Below are positions 46,201 through 58,600 of a stretch of DNA of 64,000 nt, piece after piece (position 1 is the first letter of the stretch; each line of letters starts with the position of its first letter). The notes under the pieces were generated by a model. It saw only the letters and a list, made by a program, of their open reading frames with translations. It did not search any database and was not told the origin of the DNA. A program made the position numbers and the translations under genes. Source of the stretch: Trichoplax sp. H2 (taxonomy: Eukaryota; Placozoa; Uniplacotomia; Trichoplacea); contig NOWV01000012.1 of NCBI GenBank assembly GCA_003344405.1, positions 434,001 through 498,000 of the forward strand, given 5' to 3'.

Positions 46201-49200
46201 AAGTAGGACAAGAAAAGCCATGTTTTATTCATATTGTTAATCGATTTGCAATTTTGAATCAAATGAAAACGTCGATTGCCAAGAAATACCTGTATTCGAT
46301 CAAGTGCGCTATTGATTTTTATTTTTGAGTGTGCTTTTATTAAAATATTTATATTGGTAGTAAATGCGTAATTTTAGCCGAAAGTTCACTTCGGCAAGAG
46401 TGATTTCAAATTTAAGATACAAGTACTTATAATGTGCTTCTTAATATTTCTCTACATAATATAATAGTGCCTTTTTTAGCAGCTTATACGAGTGTAGTTG
46501 ATTCTAATCGAAGGAAATCGATTTATCGGTATTCAAGGATAGATAAGGAAAGGTATAACTTGATTCGAAATCTGTTATAAATTAGTAGCACAGAGATTAT
46601 GTCCGTCGTGATAGAATCTATTTGCTACTTTTAGTAATAATTTTGAATTTTCACTACGTGACGAAAATCAATCAGCATATTTGAATATGTTCATTTGATC
46701 AATTAAATTTATCAGCGTATTTATTATTAATTACATATTTAACAAAATAACAATAAAATATATTTAAGTAAGTCACAGACGTTAAGAAAATGTTACAACT
46801 GTTATCAATATTGTAATGAACTTATTTCTTGAGAAGAGTGCTCTTTGAAATCAGGTACAGAAACAGTTTAAATGAAGTTATTATGTATTAATCAAGATGA
46901 TGTGACGGATAGCTCAAATAAAAAATTATTAATTATGGTAATAAAATTACGGTATCATGATATTAGCCTATAAGTAAGCAGCTGTGCAAATTAGAGGTTA
47001 ATAGGGTAGTAAATTGCAATGAAATAATGATGGCAGGCTTGTATACTTGCTACATTGTTGTTGGTCTTTCAATGGTGTATTGTTGGTTAAAAAGGAATGA
47101 CATGTGGCTTATAGCAGCAGAAAGAATAGACCAATTTAACAGCAGTTGCTAATAAAAGGGTTAATTTTTATGCTAAGTCATTAGAGAAAAGTAATTAAAT
47201 AATCGGTGATCTTTCCTTGTTCTTATTTTATTGATTCAAACATCGGCACTTGCGTTTGCTCCTGTAGAATTCATTTTTCATCCTTTTTTTGTAGTGTCAT
47301 ATTATTACTCATTTCATTTTCTCCCTCAAGCGACGACAGTAGTACTTTCATCATGACAGGTGGATAGACATATCACTAAATTGAAAAGAAAAATTAAATT
47401 ATAGTATATATTCCATATTATTAATTGATCATCGAGCCCCTTTTTGCACGACTTTGGACTATTGGGACGCTATTAAATTTAAAGTGGAGTTGAAAAATGA
47501 AATTATATTTTTTGCTATTGATTGGAGAAGATTTGGATAAAATGGCGTTGTGTTTCTGAAAATAATATTCGGGTTTATCGCTTACTAAAACTGTAATAAC
47601 TATTCTAATCATAGTATAGTGCTGCCTATTTCGGGTAGGCATGAGTAAACAATGTTTATAAAATAATAATGATGTGCCTTAGGTATGATCCTATTAAGTT
47701 AATATTTCTTGTTATCTTGATCTTCTAAAGTTTATATATATAATGGTAAATAAATAAAATAAATTACACGAAAGTATGGTCTTGTAGCCGTATGAACTAT
47801 TCTAAATGGGGTTAATTCTTCTAAATGGTCGTTTGTTAATTCCTTTATCAATCTGTTATTATCATTAATTTTTTTCTCAGTTTAATGGACTTGACCCTAT
47901 ATGCTATTTTAAGAAAGCGGATATTTTATACCTTACAGATATAGTCCTTGCTATATTATCGATTAAATTATGTATATAGTAAAGTTTTAAAAAACTTTTA
48001 ACAACTAAAAGAATTCTTTAAGGTTAAATATAAAAAATTAGAGTAAAAATGGGTTGGATGCGCGAGTAACTTATGGATTTGTGGAATATCATTCCACCTT
48101 TTAAATTAATTATTTTCTTTCTTAATCTATCGTATCAGTCGAATATGATCGATGTTATGATGATAGTTTTAATATTTATTTTGATTGCTTGATTGATTGA
48201 TCGGGTAATTAATTTTAAAGCTAAGTAATTCTACTGTAAAGAAGAACTCAAATATTCTATCTCGTTACTACGGTATACGAGTGACTATTCCATCTTAACT
48301 CGTAGGTATACTACACCATTTCGTAGAGTTAATTTTAGTAGATGACAGAATCATTAACGGTATTGTCTAATTATAGGAAAAGCTGTTCGATTAAACAGCT
48401 ATAGAATTAAGGAAATTATCATTGACTTTCAACTATCTAACAATGATCAATGCCACGGGTGGCATTGATCATTATGTATGCAAGGTTTTTTATTATTCTC
48501 TTAAGTCAATTTTCAAAGACTGAATTGAATTATTTCATAGCGGGTATATTGGATAGCCACAGCTGCTTTTTAGACGGGTTATTTTAATTAGAAGTTTTGA
48601 AATATCGACTTTATTTGTCAGTTGGTGATCTATAATTTCAATCTACGTATGATCATGTTTTTAATGCGGGAGCACAGTATATTTTTATAAATCCTTTGTT
48701 ATTTTTTTTCTCCTTAGTAGCAGGTATTTTTATAAAGTAGCTTTATAACTTTTAAAAACTTAAATATACGATTAGAGTGTAGCGTGTACGTAACCTTCAT
48801 AAATAATCAATCGTGAGTACTATTGGATAGGTACCGTAACGTGTGGTATGAGTACATTTAAACTTTGGCCGTTCCAAATTTTTAGCGTTTGTCACAAGGA
48901 CAAGCGCTTATTTGATAGTTGATATCGTCTGAGAAAGATCGATTACAGTGTAATTTCTGTATAAAATACCTTTCAAATAGATTAAATGATGTCGTAAATA
49001 TTCGTTTTCTCATACACCAGATCGTTGTATGATTTATAGGGACATCCGGTTGTTCATTTTTACTTCTATAGTCGTTTATTTACAATGTAGAACGGTAGAT
49101 AGTGACTGATTAACCGATTTAATATTCATTATTTTAAAGAGGTATCTTTATAAATATATTGATAGGTCCTTTTAACAAATAAGCAGATAAAGATAGCAAA

Positions 49201-51668
49201 CTTTATAATATAAGGAACTTATTAAGTGAGACACTGTCCTCTGTATTCTCCGTAAATTTTAAACTGTAATGTACTATGACATTGTTATATCTTGGTTAAA
49301 ATCCTAGCTTGATGCAGTATGTTAATAAACTACTTCAAAGTTGAAATTTAGATATTGAGTGAGAATTTTGTGGAAATTAAAAGATAAAATGAAGGTATCT
49401 GAAAATTTTGAACATCGATCTTCCGTATCACTGAAATTTCTACGGCACACAAGACATTGAGCAAAACCAGTTTACCATGGATTCTAGTAGTGCTATTTGG
49501 GACAGTTATAAATATTAATAATTGATCATTTTTTTGGACGAAAAGATACAAACACTACTATACAGTACGTGTATTTATAGGAGTAATTTGCTTGCGCACA
49601 GTCTGATCTTAAGAATGAGTTTTGTGCTCGTAAATTTACCTCAACGTTACTACTACAAATTTGTCGAATTAGTGTACAATAATTGTAATTAAGTGACTCG
49701 TGAGGTCTTAAAGCAATTTCTAAAGCGCCACTTCTCGCGCTGTGTTGATTTTTTGGTTTTAATATTGAGCTTTACCGTTAAATTTAGTGAATGGATAATA
49801 TCTCAAGTTCGAATTACTGAAACTGATTTTCAAACCCTAGTATAGGTGTAATGTAACGTTGACAAGACCCGCTATACCTTAATATAGCAGCAATAGCAAT
49901 GGATTAGGATGTTTATCGGTTCAATGGCACCAAGTGTGTAGGACAAACTAGTCTTTAATATCTAATTGCATAAAAATCAAAAAGAATGTCTACATCAGTT
50001 GACTGTCTTTCTTACTACACTGCATGACATTATTGCTAATTCTAATTAATTTTGTTAATAAGTCAGTGAACGTACTAAACGAAATTGTACCTAATAAGTT
50101 TCAGGGAGGCGAAGTACAGTAGCTAAATGCTTGTACGTAAGCCATTAATTACGATAATACTAGAGCCAAAATCCAGCTACTAAGGTCTGATGGAAACATT
50201 CAAAGCGGGAATCTGGAACTGAGCTTTATAACAGTAGTTCATTGCTGCTACCAATAAGTACGGTATAAAATCTTATAACAAAAATACGTATAGAGATATT
50301 ATGATGTTCTTCAATCTTGAACTACTTATCAAGATCAGTGCATTGTGACAATTATGATTTTTTTAATAACTTAAAAATGATACAGCGCAAAATTCACAGC
50401 CATTCCTAAAACATATACGGAATCATTGGTATACTCTGCTCATAAACATTACAGTACTTGAGACTGACTGAGCCTGAATAACAAACTATCCGTAACAATC
50501 AATATAACAAATTTGTTTATACTTTAGGTTAAGCTTAACACCATGAGGGTTACAAAACTGACGAATTTATTCACTCATTAAAGTAAAAATATTGCACTGT
50601 AATCTCGACTTTCACTAGTTGTAAACAATGATGAATAGGTGCTAATATATTAACTTTAATGTGATATTTACTTCTACTTTACCATTTTAGTTCAACGTTG
50701 CGCGCTGATACAACAAGTGCAAAATTGTGTCAGTAAAAAGCTCGGTGATAAATATAAGACTAGGATTTGCTAAATGGCACTTTAGTGGATGGATATTCCT
50801 TGAGGTTCGCAATTGAGCAACTCAAAATTTTAGCTCATAACTTTAAGCGCTTGGTTGATGCGTAGCATTTTATCATGACAAATACAATCTACTTTAATCG
50901 GCTATTCTATGTCACTGCATTTTACTTCATTCTGACACCATACTTTCAAAATACTCATCTGCAGTAATTAGCTGTAATCATTACGGCTACTTTTGGTATA
51001 TTATACTGTAGAATGGAAGCAATGTTACTAGCAACTTTTTAATTTGCTTACTTGTAGCTCGATCAATCACTTGATTAAAAATATTTTGCAATATAGTGTC
51101 TTATGCTCAGTGCGTTAAAGGTATCTGCTATGCTATAGTAATTCCTAAGTTACAGTTAATCAGTTTTATAATCAAGAACTCTTATTCAATCCTGTGACAG
51201 CTTCTAACTTTATGTTGCAGATAACTATGGCGATCATACGTACCTCCGTAATCTACGCGGCGTATATGTAATTAGTTAATTATAATTATGGGAACGGGTT
51301 AGTAAATTGATTGTAGATTTTATAGTATATTTCAATGATGTTTGTACCTACATAGGCACTATTAATTATTCAATGTTTGCTCCTATTTGAGTTAAGTAAA
51401 GACAGAAACAACAACAATTTATATTAAATTCTCGAACTATAGCAATTTATCAAAATGCTATTTTGACAAGGCCGTGTAGCTTACCGTGCATCATATCTAA
51501 TTAAAAGACTAACCAACACCAGCACTAGTCCATGTTCCTTCTATATATAGTCGCGGGCAATGTAAAAAAACTCTAATATTGTATTGAGCCACCACTCCAC
51601 ATCCCGCCGAACATACATGGCCCGTGTCATATATATTTTACGCGTATGCTATACTGTACAACTCTGAG
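43286..51668. other. gene-free region
   Basis: No gene supported. Open frames at 43881-44066, 47421-47642 and 49348-49551 have no homology, splice context or biased composition. Purine and pyrimidine tracts (GGAAGGAAGGAAGG and CTTTCTTTCTT) occur at about 44890-45060. The notable item is the perfect inverted repeat at 48442-48473, listed separately. Confidence 0.45.
48442..48473. repeat. perfect 15-bp inverted repeat with 2-base centre
   Basis: AATGATCAATGCCAC, then GG, then the exact reverse complement. A perfect palindrome of this length is unlikely by chance in AT-rich sequence. It could be a cruciform-prone site, the relic of an inserted hairpin element, or a binding site for a dimeric protein. 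Confidence 0.85.
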
Positions 51669-51732
51669 CTTCTAGATACCTGAGGTATGGACTACTAGAT
51701 ACGCGTATATCCATACCTTAGGTATCTGGAAG
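51669..51732. repeat. hairpin with 23-base arms
   Basis: Arms at 51669-51691 and 51710-51732 are reverse complements except at two positions; the 18-base loop contains TACGCGTATA, itself palindromic. A transcript would fold into a stable stem of small-RNA-precursor size, but a miniature transposon end-to-end pair is equally possible. Confidence 0.7.
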
Positions 51733-52262
51733 TTGACGATTAATTACAAAATTGTTATACGGTGCCATCGGATTTCGAATTGGACAGGAGGGAATTTTTC
51801 GGATTTTAGAGCGAAGAAGAAGGAAGTTGCAAAACTTTTGCTATACAATCAGTGCATACTGTACTGCAGTAGAATATACGAAGTACTAGCTCCGTGAGAA
51901 GTCTCAATAGTATCCACCTTAGGCCCAGAGGCCTGGTCTGAGGTCGCCATCGTATTTTACTTGTATATTCCTATATATATATACTAGCCTACAACCTGCT
52001 GACTTGTAAGCGAGCGATAGAGTTCTTACACGTAAAATAGTGCGCAACTAAGCATATATTATATACGTTTCAGTATTTTGTGTTAGCATTAGGAACATGT
52101 TAATGAATAATACAGTAGTATAAATTTGTTATTTATATACCTTATTTGTTTTTGTTTGCAGTTACTATCATGATAATTTTAGTTTCAAATTTTATAGATT
52201 TTATCCGCTAGCCCTAAGTAACATGATTGTATTGAATATAGTAAGTAATACTGCAAATTTAA

Positions 52263-52440
52263 GGCGTGAAACCTTCCTTGTACATACACAACGTCATTGA
52301 TACAGCTTTGTAATGGCACGATACCTCCTTCTATTGAGATTTTATTTATAATGGCCTGAAAACTTCCTTGTACTGTGCACAACGTTATTGATACAGCTTT
52401 GCAATGGCATGATATCTTATATTGAGACATTATTTATAAT
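52263..52440. repeat. tandem duplication, two ~89-bp units
   Basis: Unit 1 is 52263-52352 and unit 2 is 52353-52440. Both contain ACTTCCTTGTAC or a near variant, GATACAGCTTTG and a TTTATAAT end. Divergence of roughly 15 percent suggests an old duplication. The minus-strand open frame across it is a by-product. Confidence 0.75.
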
Positions 52441-52604
52441 AATTATAATCCTAAGTTACTACAATATAACTTACTGCAGTCGCTGACTACACTACCAAAT
52501 GCGCGAGAGAGTTTTAGTTGTACAATAATAATAATAATACGATTGAAGACTGTGCTAAGCTTCTGGGAGGGATCTCCATGACAACGTACAGTATGCTACT
52601 GTCA

Positions 52605-52675
52605 TCGACTACAGTACATTACTAAATTCACCGTTGAATTTAGTACTGTGTACAGTACTGTACTGTACTGTTTGG
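52605..52675. repeat. TACTGT/ACAGTA-rich inverted repeat
   Basis: ACTAAATTCA and TGAATTTAGT face each other across CCGT (about 52621-52644), flanked on both sides by ACAGTA and TACTGT units, including a short TACTG tandem run at about 52655-52671. The stretch can fold into an imperfect hairpin. The same hexamers recur through the neighbouring 2 kb. Confidence 0.6.
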
Positions 52676-53093
52676 CTATCATTGTACCGTAGCAATGAAT
52701 CCTCTATAAGGTACATGGCAGCGGAGAATTTGCTCTTAGAAATTGCTGACAGCACGGCATACAACCGGGTACCTTGACACCCAATTGACCGTCTAGGAAG
52801 ATGGTCACTGGTCATTTTCTCGCCTTGCGATATTGAAACCAATTTATAAATATCATTGATGCCTAAAAAGTAGCCAAGATTTCTCAACTTTTTAGAGTAT
52901 AATATGATAGTACAGTATCCATGTTGAAGAAGAGTAAAGAGAAAGATTTATTTGCTAAGCCGCAATCCATACCCTCTAAAAGGTAAATGTCTTCAACCAA
53001 TTCTCAAAGCATTGACGATATACAGTAATACAGTGTAGAGCTTTCAAGTGATAGCCTACAGAGTTATGTAGTTGCATTCGTTTGATAGCGATA

Positions 53094-53850
53094 TGTCTTT
53101 CGAGATGCAGCTAAAGTGCATAGATCAATTTCCATGGTATGCTTACATTCAAGATTGATTTTAGAGTCCATGGATTGATGAATATCATGACTGATTGCTA
53201 GGACGGTAGTAGCAACATAAATTATAGCGATAAACTGGATACTTGCAGGAGTAGTACAGTATCGGCTAGAGATTGTCTTTAGAGAAGCAGCTAAAGTGCA
53301 TAGATCAATTTCCATGATATGTTTACATTCAAAATTGATTTTAGAGTTCATAGATTGATGGATGTCATGACTGATTGCTAGGACGGTAGTAGCAATGTAA
53401 ACTATAGCGATAAACTGGATACTTGCAGAAGTAGTACAGTATCGGCTAGAGATTGTCTTTAGAGAAGCAGCTAAAGTACATAGATCAATTTCCATGATAT
53501 GTTTACATTCAAAATTGATTTTAGAGTTCATAGATTGATGGATGTCATGACTGATTGTTAGGATAGTAATGGCAACGTAGATTATAGCTTTGAAATGAAA
53601 TTGATCCTGTAAACTTGATACTTGCAGTAGTAATATACGTGTACATTATACGCTCAGTACAGTATCGGCTGCAGATTGTCTTTAGAGAAGCAGCTAAAGT
53701 GCATAGATCAATTTCCATGATATGCTTACATTCAAAATTGATTTTAGAATTAATGGATTGATTGATGTCATGACTGATTACTAGGACAGTAGTAGCAACG
53801 TAAATTATACCTATGAAATGAAATTGATTCTATAAGCTTGACACTTGCAA
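53094..53850. repeat. 180-bp tandem repeat, four units
   Basis: Units start with TGTCTTT at 53094, 53274, 53454 and 53677. The first two periods are exactly 180 bases; the third is 223 because of about 43 inserted bases. Each unit holds AAGTGCATAGATCAATTTCC or a near variant and a central GATTGATG. On the minus strand one frame stays open for 155 codons (53064-53531) because 180 is a multiple of three, giving a 60-residue repeat. No start context, splice sites or homology support expression. Confidence 0.85.
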
Positions 53851-54183
53851 TACTCTTAGTAATATAGGTACATGTCCATTGTATAGTATTAGCTGTAGAT
53901 TGATTGCGTGATGAGTAATGCATACAATATAGCTATGTAGCAGCCTGTCAAGCTTCGTAGCTTGTTACTAAATATAATATTGTAATTTAATAAAAAAATA
54001 GATCAAGTGAACTGAGAAGGCAAAGTGTGGATGATGCACAATTACGTGGCAGGTTGTTCAAGAAATTTGAATCATTTTCTGATCGGATTCTCATCCAGTA
54101 ATTACCGTAATTTCTATCAGCTATTGTTCTAACTCAACTATGAATCTGTATTTTCAATTTGTAGTATATTGATTACTGGCGCT

Positions 54184-54228
54184 GGTCGCTCAGTTAGCGT
54201 AGCTCATCTTAATAATTTGTCGAGGTAA
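54184..54228 (+). other. possible upstream exon ending in a strong donor
   Basis: A coding-like stretch beginning after TTTGTAG near 54165 reads ILITGAGRSVSVAHLNNLS and ends at a consensus donor, GTCGAG|GTAAGT (54229). It could be a 5' exon of UBE3A, whose first exon is unlocated, but phase and homology do not confirm this. Confidence 0.2.
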
Positions 54229-55236
54229 GTTTATATTATACTGGAAAAATTCCGTATGAATTTTGCTTGTGTATTTGTGTATTTATATTGACTACATCTC
54301 ATGATATTGCAGTGATCATACGTTAACAGTATTTTAAGACAGCGTCAGACTAGGCTGCATGTAGTGTAGAGGTATAACTACAGTTGATAGTTCGGAAAAT
54401 CGATAATATAAAGGCATACGAGCTAATTGTACGTGCTCTAAGTGACAGTTTGTATGCTATTGAATTATTATGGATAAGCTCATGATATACCATATATGCA
54501 TAGTTATACCGACGATATCTTATTATGCTGCAATGATCAGCAATTTCGTAGTAAGTGGTTATGACGTGCAAGTCTACATACAGATGATTGATGGAGAAAA
54601 GTGCGAGTATAAAAGCAGTATTAGATAATTTCAGATAGTACATTACTTCTAGCTGTTAGTTTATTATACCATACAGTATAAGTACATTTCAATGGCTAAA
54701 TGATTTAGATGTGTTACGATATTAATTAATACATTAACTCCTTGCTGGAATTAATTATCGTAAGAGTATTATATTAAATATGACGGATTTTAAACTCTAG
54801 AAATGTAGTATAGCTTCAGTGATGTCATAATTGCCTTAGATTTCGTTTAAATTGATTGATGAGATATTGCAAAGCATGCAAGGTCACTTACTGTAAAATA
54901 GATTTTCAATAGTTTTGATCGGATTCGGATACTTATAGTCTTGATAAACTGTAAATTATACGAGGCTGAATTAGGCTATGAGAAACATAGTTGATATTTG
55001 TTAATTAATCATTGTTTATCATATTGATGCGAGCAAGTGTTAGTATCTATTTATGAACAATGCTATTCAAATACAGCCGCTATGTATAAGAATTTTTGTG
55101 TAACTTCATTGCTTAATAATATCTCTCATACATTAGCTGTATCAAACTGCACCGATGCTAGGTTAATCACATGTTCGTACGTTACTGTATTTTTTCATTG
55201 CATTTGCGTTGCACTGTATATCGAGTTTTTGCCGAT

Positions 55237-55260
55237 AATATATATATATATATATATATA
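55237..55260. repeat. (TA)n microsatellite
   Basis: About eleven consecutive TA units. Confidence 0.9.
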
Positions 55261-55478
55261 CAACTTCTATACTCGCACGCAGTACGTTTTAATACTTTGA
55301 TGGCTTTTTTGATTTAACAAAGGCCATTAAGTGCTAGTAACTTGGCTGCCTTATCGGATTCTAACTTATCAGTTCAGGTCAGCTATACATGTGTTATATA
55401 ACTAAAAATGCACGTGTCTCAAGATTTATAGCAGACATTTGGACTGTTGCATTTATTTTAATTACATATGAATTCGTA

Positions 55479-55583
55479 ATACGTTATGACTTGCGTAATT
55501 ATTTGGATTCTTTATTCAGCGGTATTTCAGAATACGTTGTAACTTAAGTAATTGTTTGGATTCTTTATTCAGCGATATTTCAT
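55479..55583. repeat. tandem duplication, two ~52-bp units
   Basis: Two copies with a 53-base period share TTTGGATTCTTTATTCAGCG and a following ATTTCA; they differ at several bases. Confidence 0.75.
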
Positions 55584-55632
55584 GCCGTTACTGTTAGTTT
55601 GATACTATCGATGACATACATTATAATTATAG

Positions 55633-58600
55633 GCTGCTCTCTTACCAAGGAGTTATAACAAACCAAATACTAATACTTCACAAGCAAAGGTAGGAGTGTG
55701 AGTTAAATTTCTAGTATTTAATGAAAATGATTAAATTTTTAACTGAGAGATTATATTTCAGCAATCGTTTGTTTCCTTGGTCAGCTGGTGAGTGATAGAA
55801 AACTTACGACGAAAGTTGTTACCATACTTTGTAGTCTTTTCCTTCTTACATGCAAAACCAATTTTTAATTACGATATTTAGTTTACGTTAACAATACAAC
55901 GTTGTAGAGCTTGTTTATAAACTTAAAAAGTTAAAATAAAATGGGATAATATGATAGCAGCTATTATTTCTCAATATTACCGAAATTTCTATGTAAAGTA
56001 TTAAGACTATCTTTGATAATATCTAACTCTTTTACTGGGTAGTTATTATGGGCAGCTGACTATTGGTTGTGAAAAATCGAACTGTAGGAATAAGTTTTGT
56101 CGCTCCAATGAAGGTAACAGCAACTCATTCGCTGCTAAATTGAATTAGAATTGTTCGTTACTCGTATATCGAAATCATGAAGTTTAAGTGGCATCCATAT
56201 AAAACGCTTTTACCAATAAATAATGGGTTGTACTTTCCAGAAATTATCGAGATAAATGTTGCCTTAGTTGGTAGCTGGAGGTCGTAGTCTTAGTAATTGT
56301 ATTAGTTTTTACGTATTAATTTAGAAATTGATTGAAATTACTAGATTTTAAACTACTCAGTAGTGATATGGCAGCTATTGTAAGTATCGAATTAGCTTCA
56401 CGACAGAGGTAAGATGCGTTCAGATTTAAAAGATTTTATTCAAACGACAGATATCTTGATACGAAGTACTGTTGTGCTGTCAAAACATTAGCATAACTGT
56501 TCCTTTGTACTATTGCTTTAGGCTGTTTTTGTGTAGCGGTAGGAAATATGAAGAGGACTTAATTCCCGATGCAGTAATTAGAAATATCTTATTAAGCTTT
56601 ATACTAGACTTGATTTCTGTCTTTAAGGTTATTTTTGATATAATTGGACTTTAAGGTATTTAAAGCAGCTGCAAACTCGTCTAGGCCCTTCTTACACGCT
56701 CTATTTTCAACATCTCCGTTTAAGTGCTTGTTCCGAAGTCCATATGATAGTAGAAACATTTCTCACGCAGAAAACCCTCAACGGATTGAAGAGCGGTAAA
56801 CTTATACTGTACACTCGTATGACTTTAGTAATTAAGTGTTGAATTGGGAGGCAGCTATGGAATAATTTATCATTTTTATGTCTAATTCTAATTATATACG
56901 GGCGTATATAAATGTAATAGCTGGAGCGATGATAAAAGAGGAACTGATAATGAACAATGCGATCAATCTAGTATTTCACTTTATGTACGTAATTTGCTTA
57001 TGCAATATTTTATTTAATTAGTTATAAAAATTGAATAGTCGAGATTTACAAATTGATCGGTATTGTTCATGCACATTTATAGGAGCTTTCTCTTACACAT
57101 TTAACGTACGGTATGGTAAAGGTATGATCAACTGATATACTGTATATGTATTATTGTAAAATTGATCATTAGAGTACTGATCTAATAATTCGTGTAATTG
57201 TTTAGGAAGCTATTGATAATTATACTGAATGTGGTGATCCTGCGTTTCTTGTTAATACCTTCAGAACAGTTTTTTCTTCCTCTGATGCTCTGAATGATAG
57301 CTTTTTAGTAAGCATCTTAATCTTGCTACTATTTATTTTGTAAGACGTTCTGAATTCCATAATGTTTCAAGTTATAATATTGTATAAATTTTTGTTTCAT
57401 TAAACTTCTGTAGGTACAAGATACGAAGAGTTCTGATAGCAGCAGAATGTTAAATATTGGTAATAAGATCTGTACTCTTTACTAGTAATAAATATTCGCT
57501 ATTATTTTAGCTTATTTATGATCATATTTGGATGTAACAGATCTCGACTTGAGATTAATGAGAAGAACTTTTGAAATTATTATGGATTTGAAACCCTTGG
57601 TTTGTTTTGATACTGCAGTACTGTATATTAATGTGCGCTCACTAATGTGCGGATTTAAAATTAATGGAAATCTTTGTTGCATTAATTCCTTTCCAATTTA
57701 GGAATCATTCAAACCCGTAATCATCGATTCCATTGAAATATTGTTAACTCGATTAGAGAATTCTGTTGTCAATTCTGAAGAAATTAATCAGGTATGGGAA
57801 TATGTTGAGCCGATGCGGTAATAATATGCGTAAACGTACGAATTCTGATAAAGCTTACTAGTGGCTTTTTCTTATTGAATGTATAACCCAAGGGCACTCT
57901 GAAGGTTATAGAGCAAAGTATCTAATCTTAATTTTATCTTAGTTTATAATTCTTCTAGAATGCCCATTACTAATGGGTCCACAAGGACAAGATTTGTTAG
58001 ATAAGCTCTGCAAAATTTTAGCAAATTCAGATAGCACTGTAAAGGACGTAAGGGCCTATACGAGTCGTAATTAGTGTCTGCATAATATACTGCAATAGTT
58101 GTTACGGTAATATTTGCCGTCGATTAAGGTTTGATACGTACTATTTAGGTATTCATTACAAAATTGATAAAGTATGATCAACTTGGATTTAAGCGCATCC
58201 TGAAATTGCTTCTCGATCATTTAAGCGCTGTTGTACATACTAAGCAAAGGTAAGTGTCCAATATTAGTGGTAGACGTATGGCATGTATTAAGATTTATGT
58301 AAGTGCTTATTATTTGATAGGACTAATTCTCATAACATACTTATAGTGGAACTACTTGGAGTTTTACACTCAATTAATATGAAGGTATAGTAGAACCAGA
58401 ACTGTATATGACTAGAGCTTCATCTTTCTCTACGAATATAATCATAGATGCCCGGAACAACAAAATTTTATAGACTACGTATGACTTATTTAATACTAAC
58501 AAATTATTGATGTTGATCCTCTAGGCGCATTTCGTATCACTAAGTGAATTTTACAGTGACGATCTTTCACGGTATGTTAACAAATGTATAAATACATTAG

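Noticed and set aside
52609-52887. 92-codon minus-strand open frame
   Set aside because: Runs through hairpin and TACTGT repeat sequence, no homology or splice sites.
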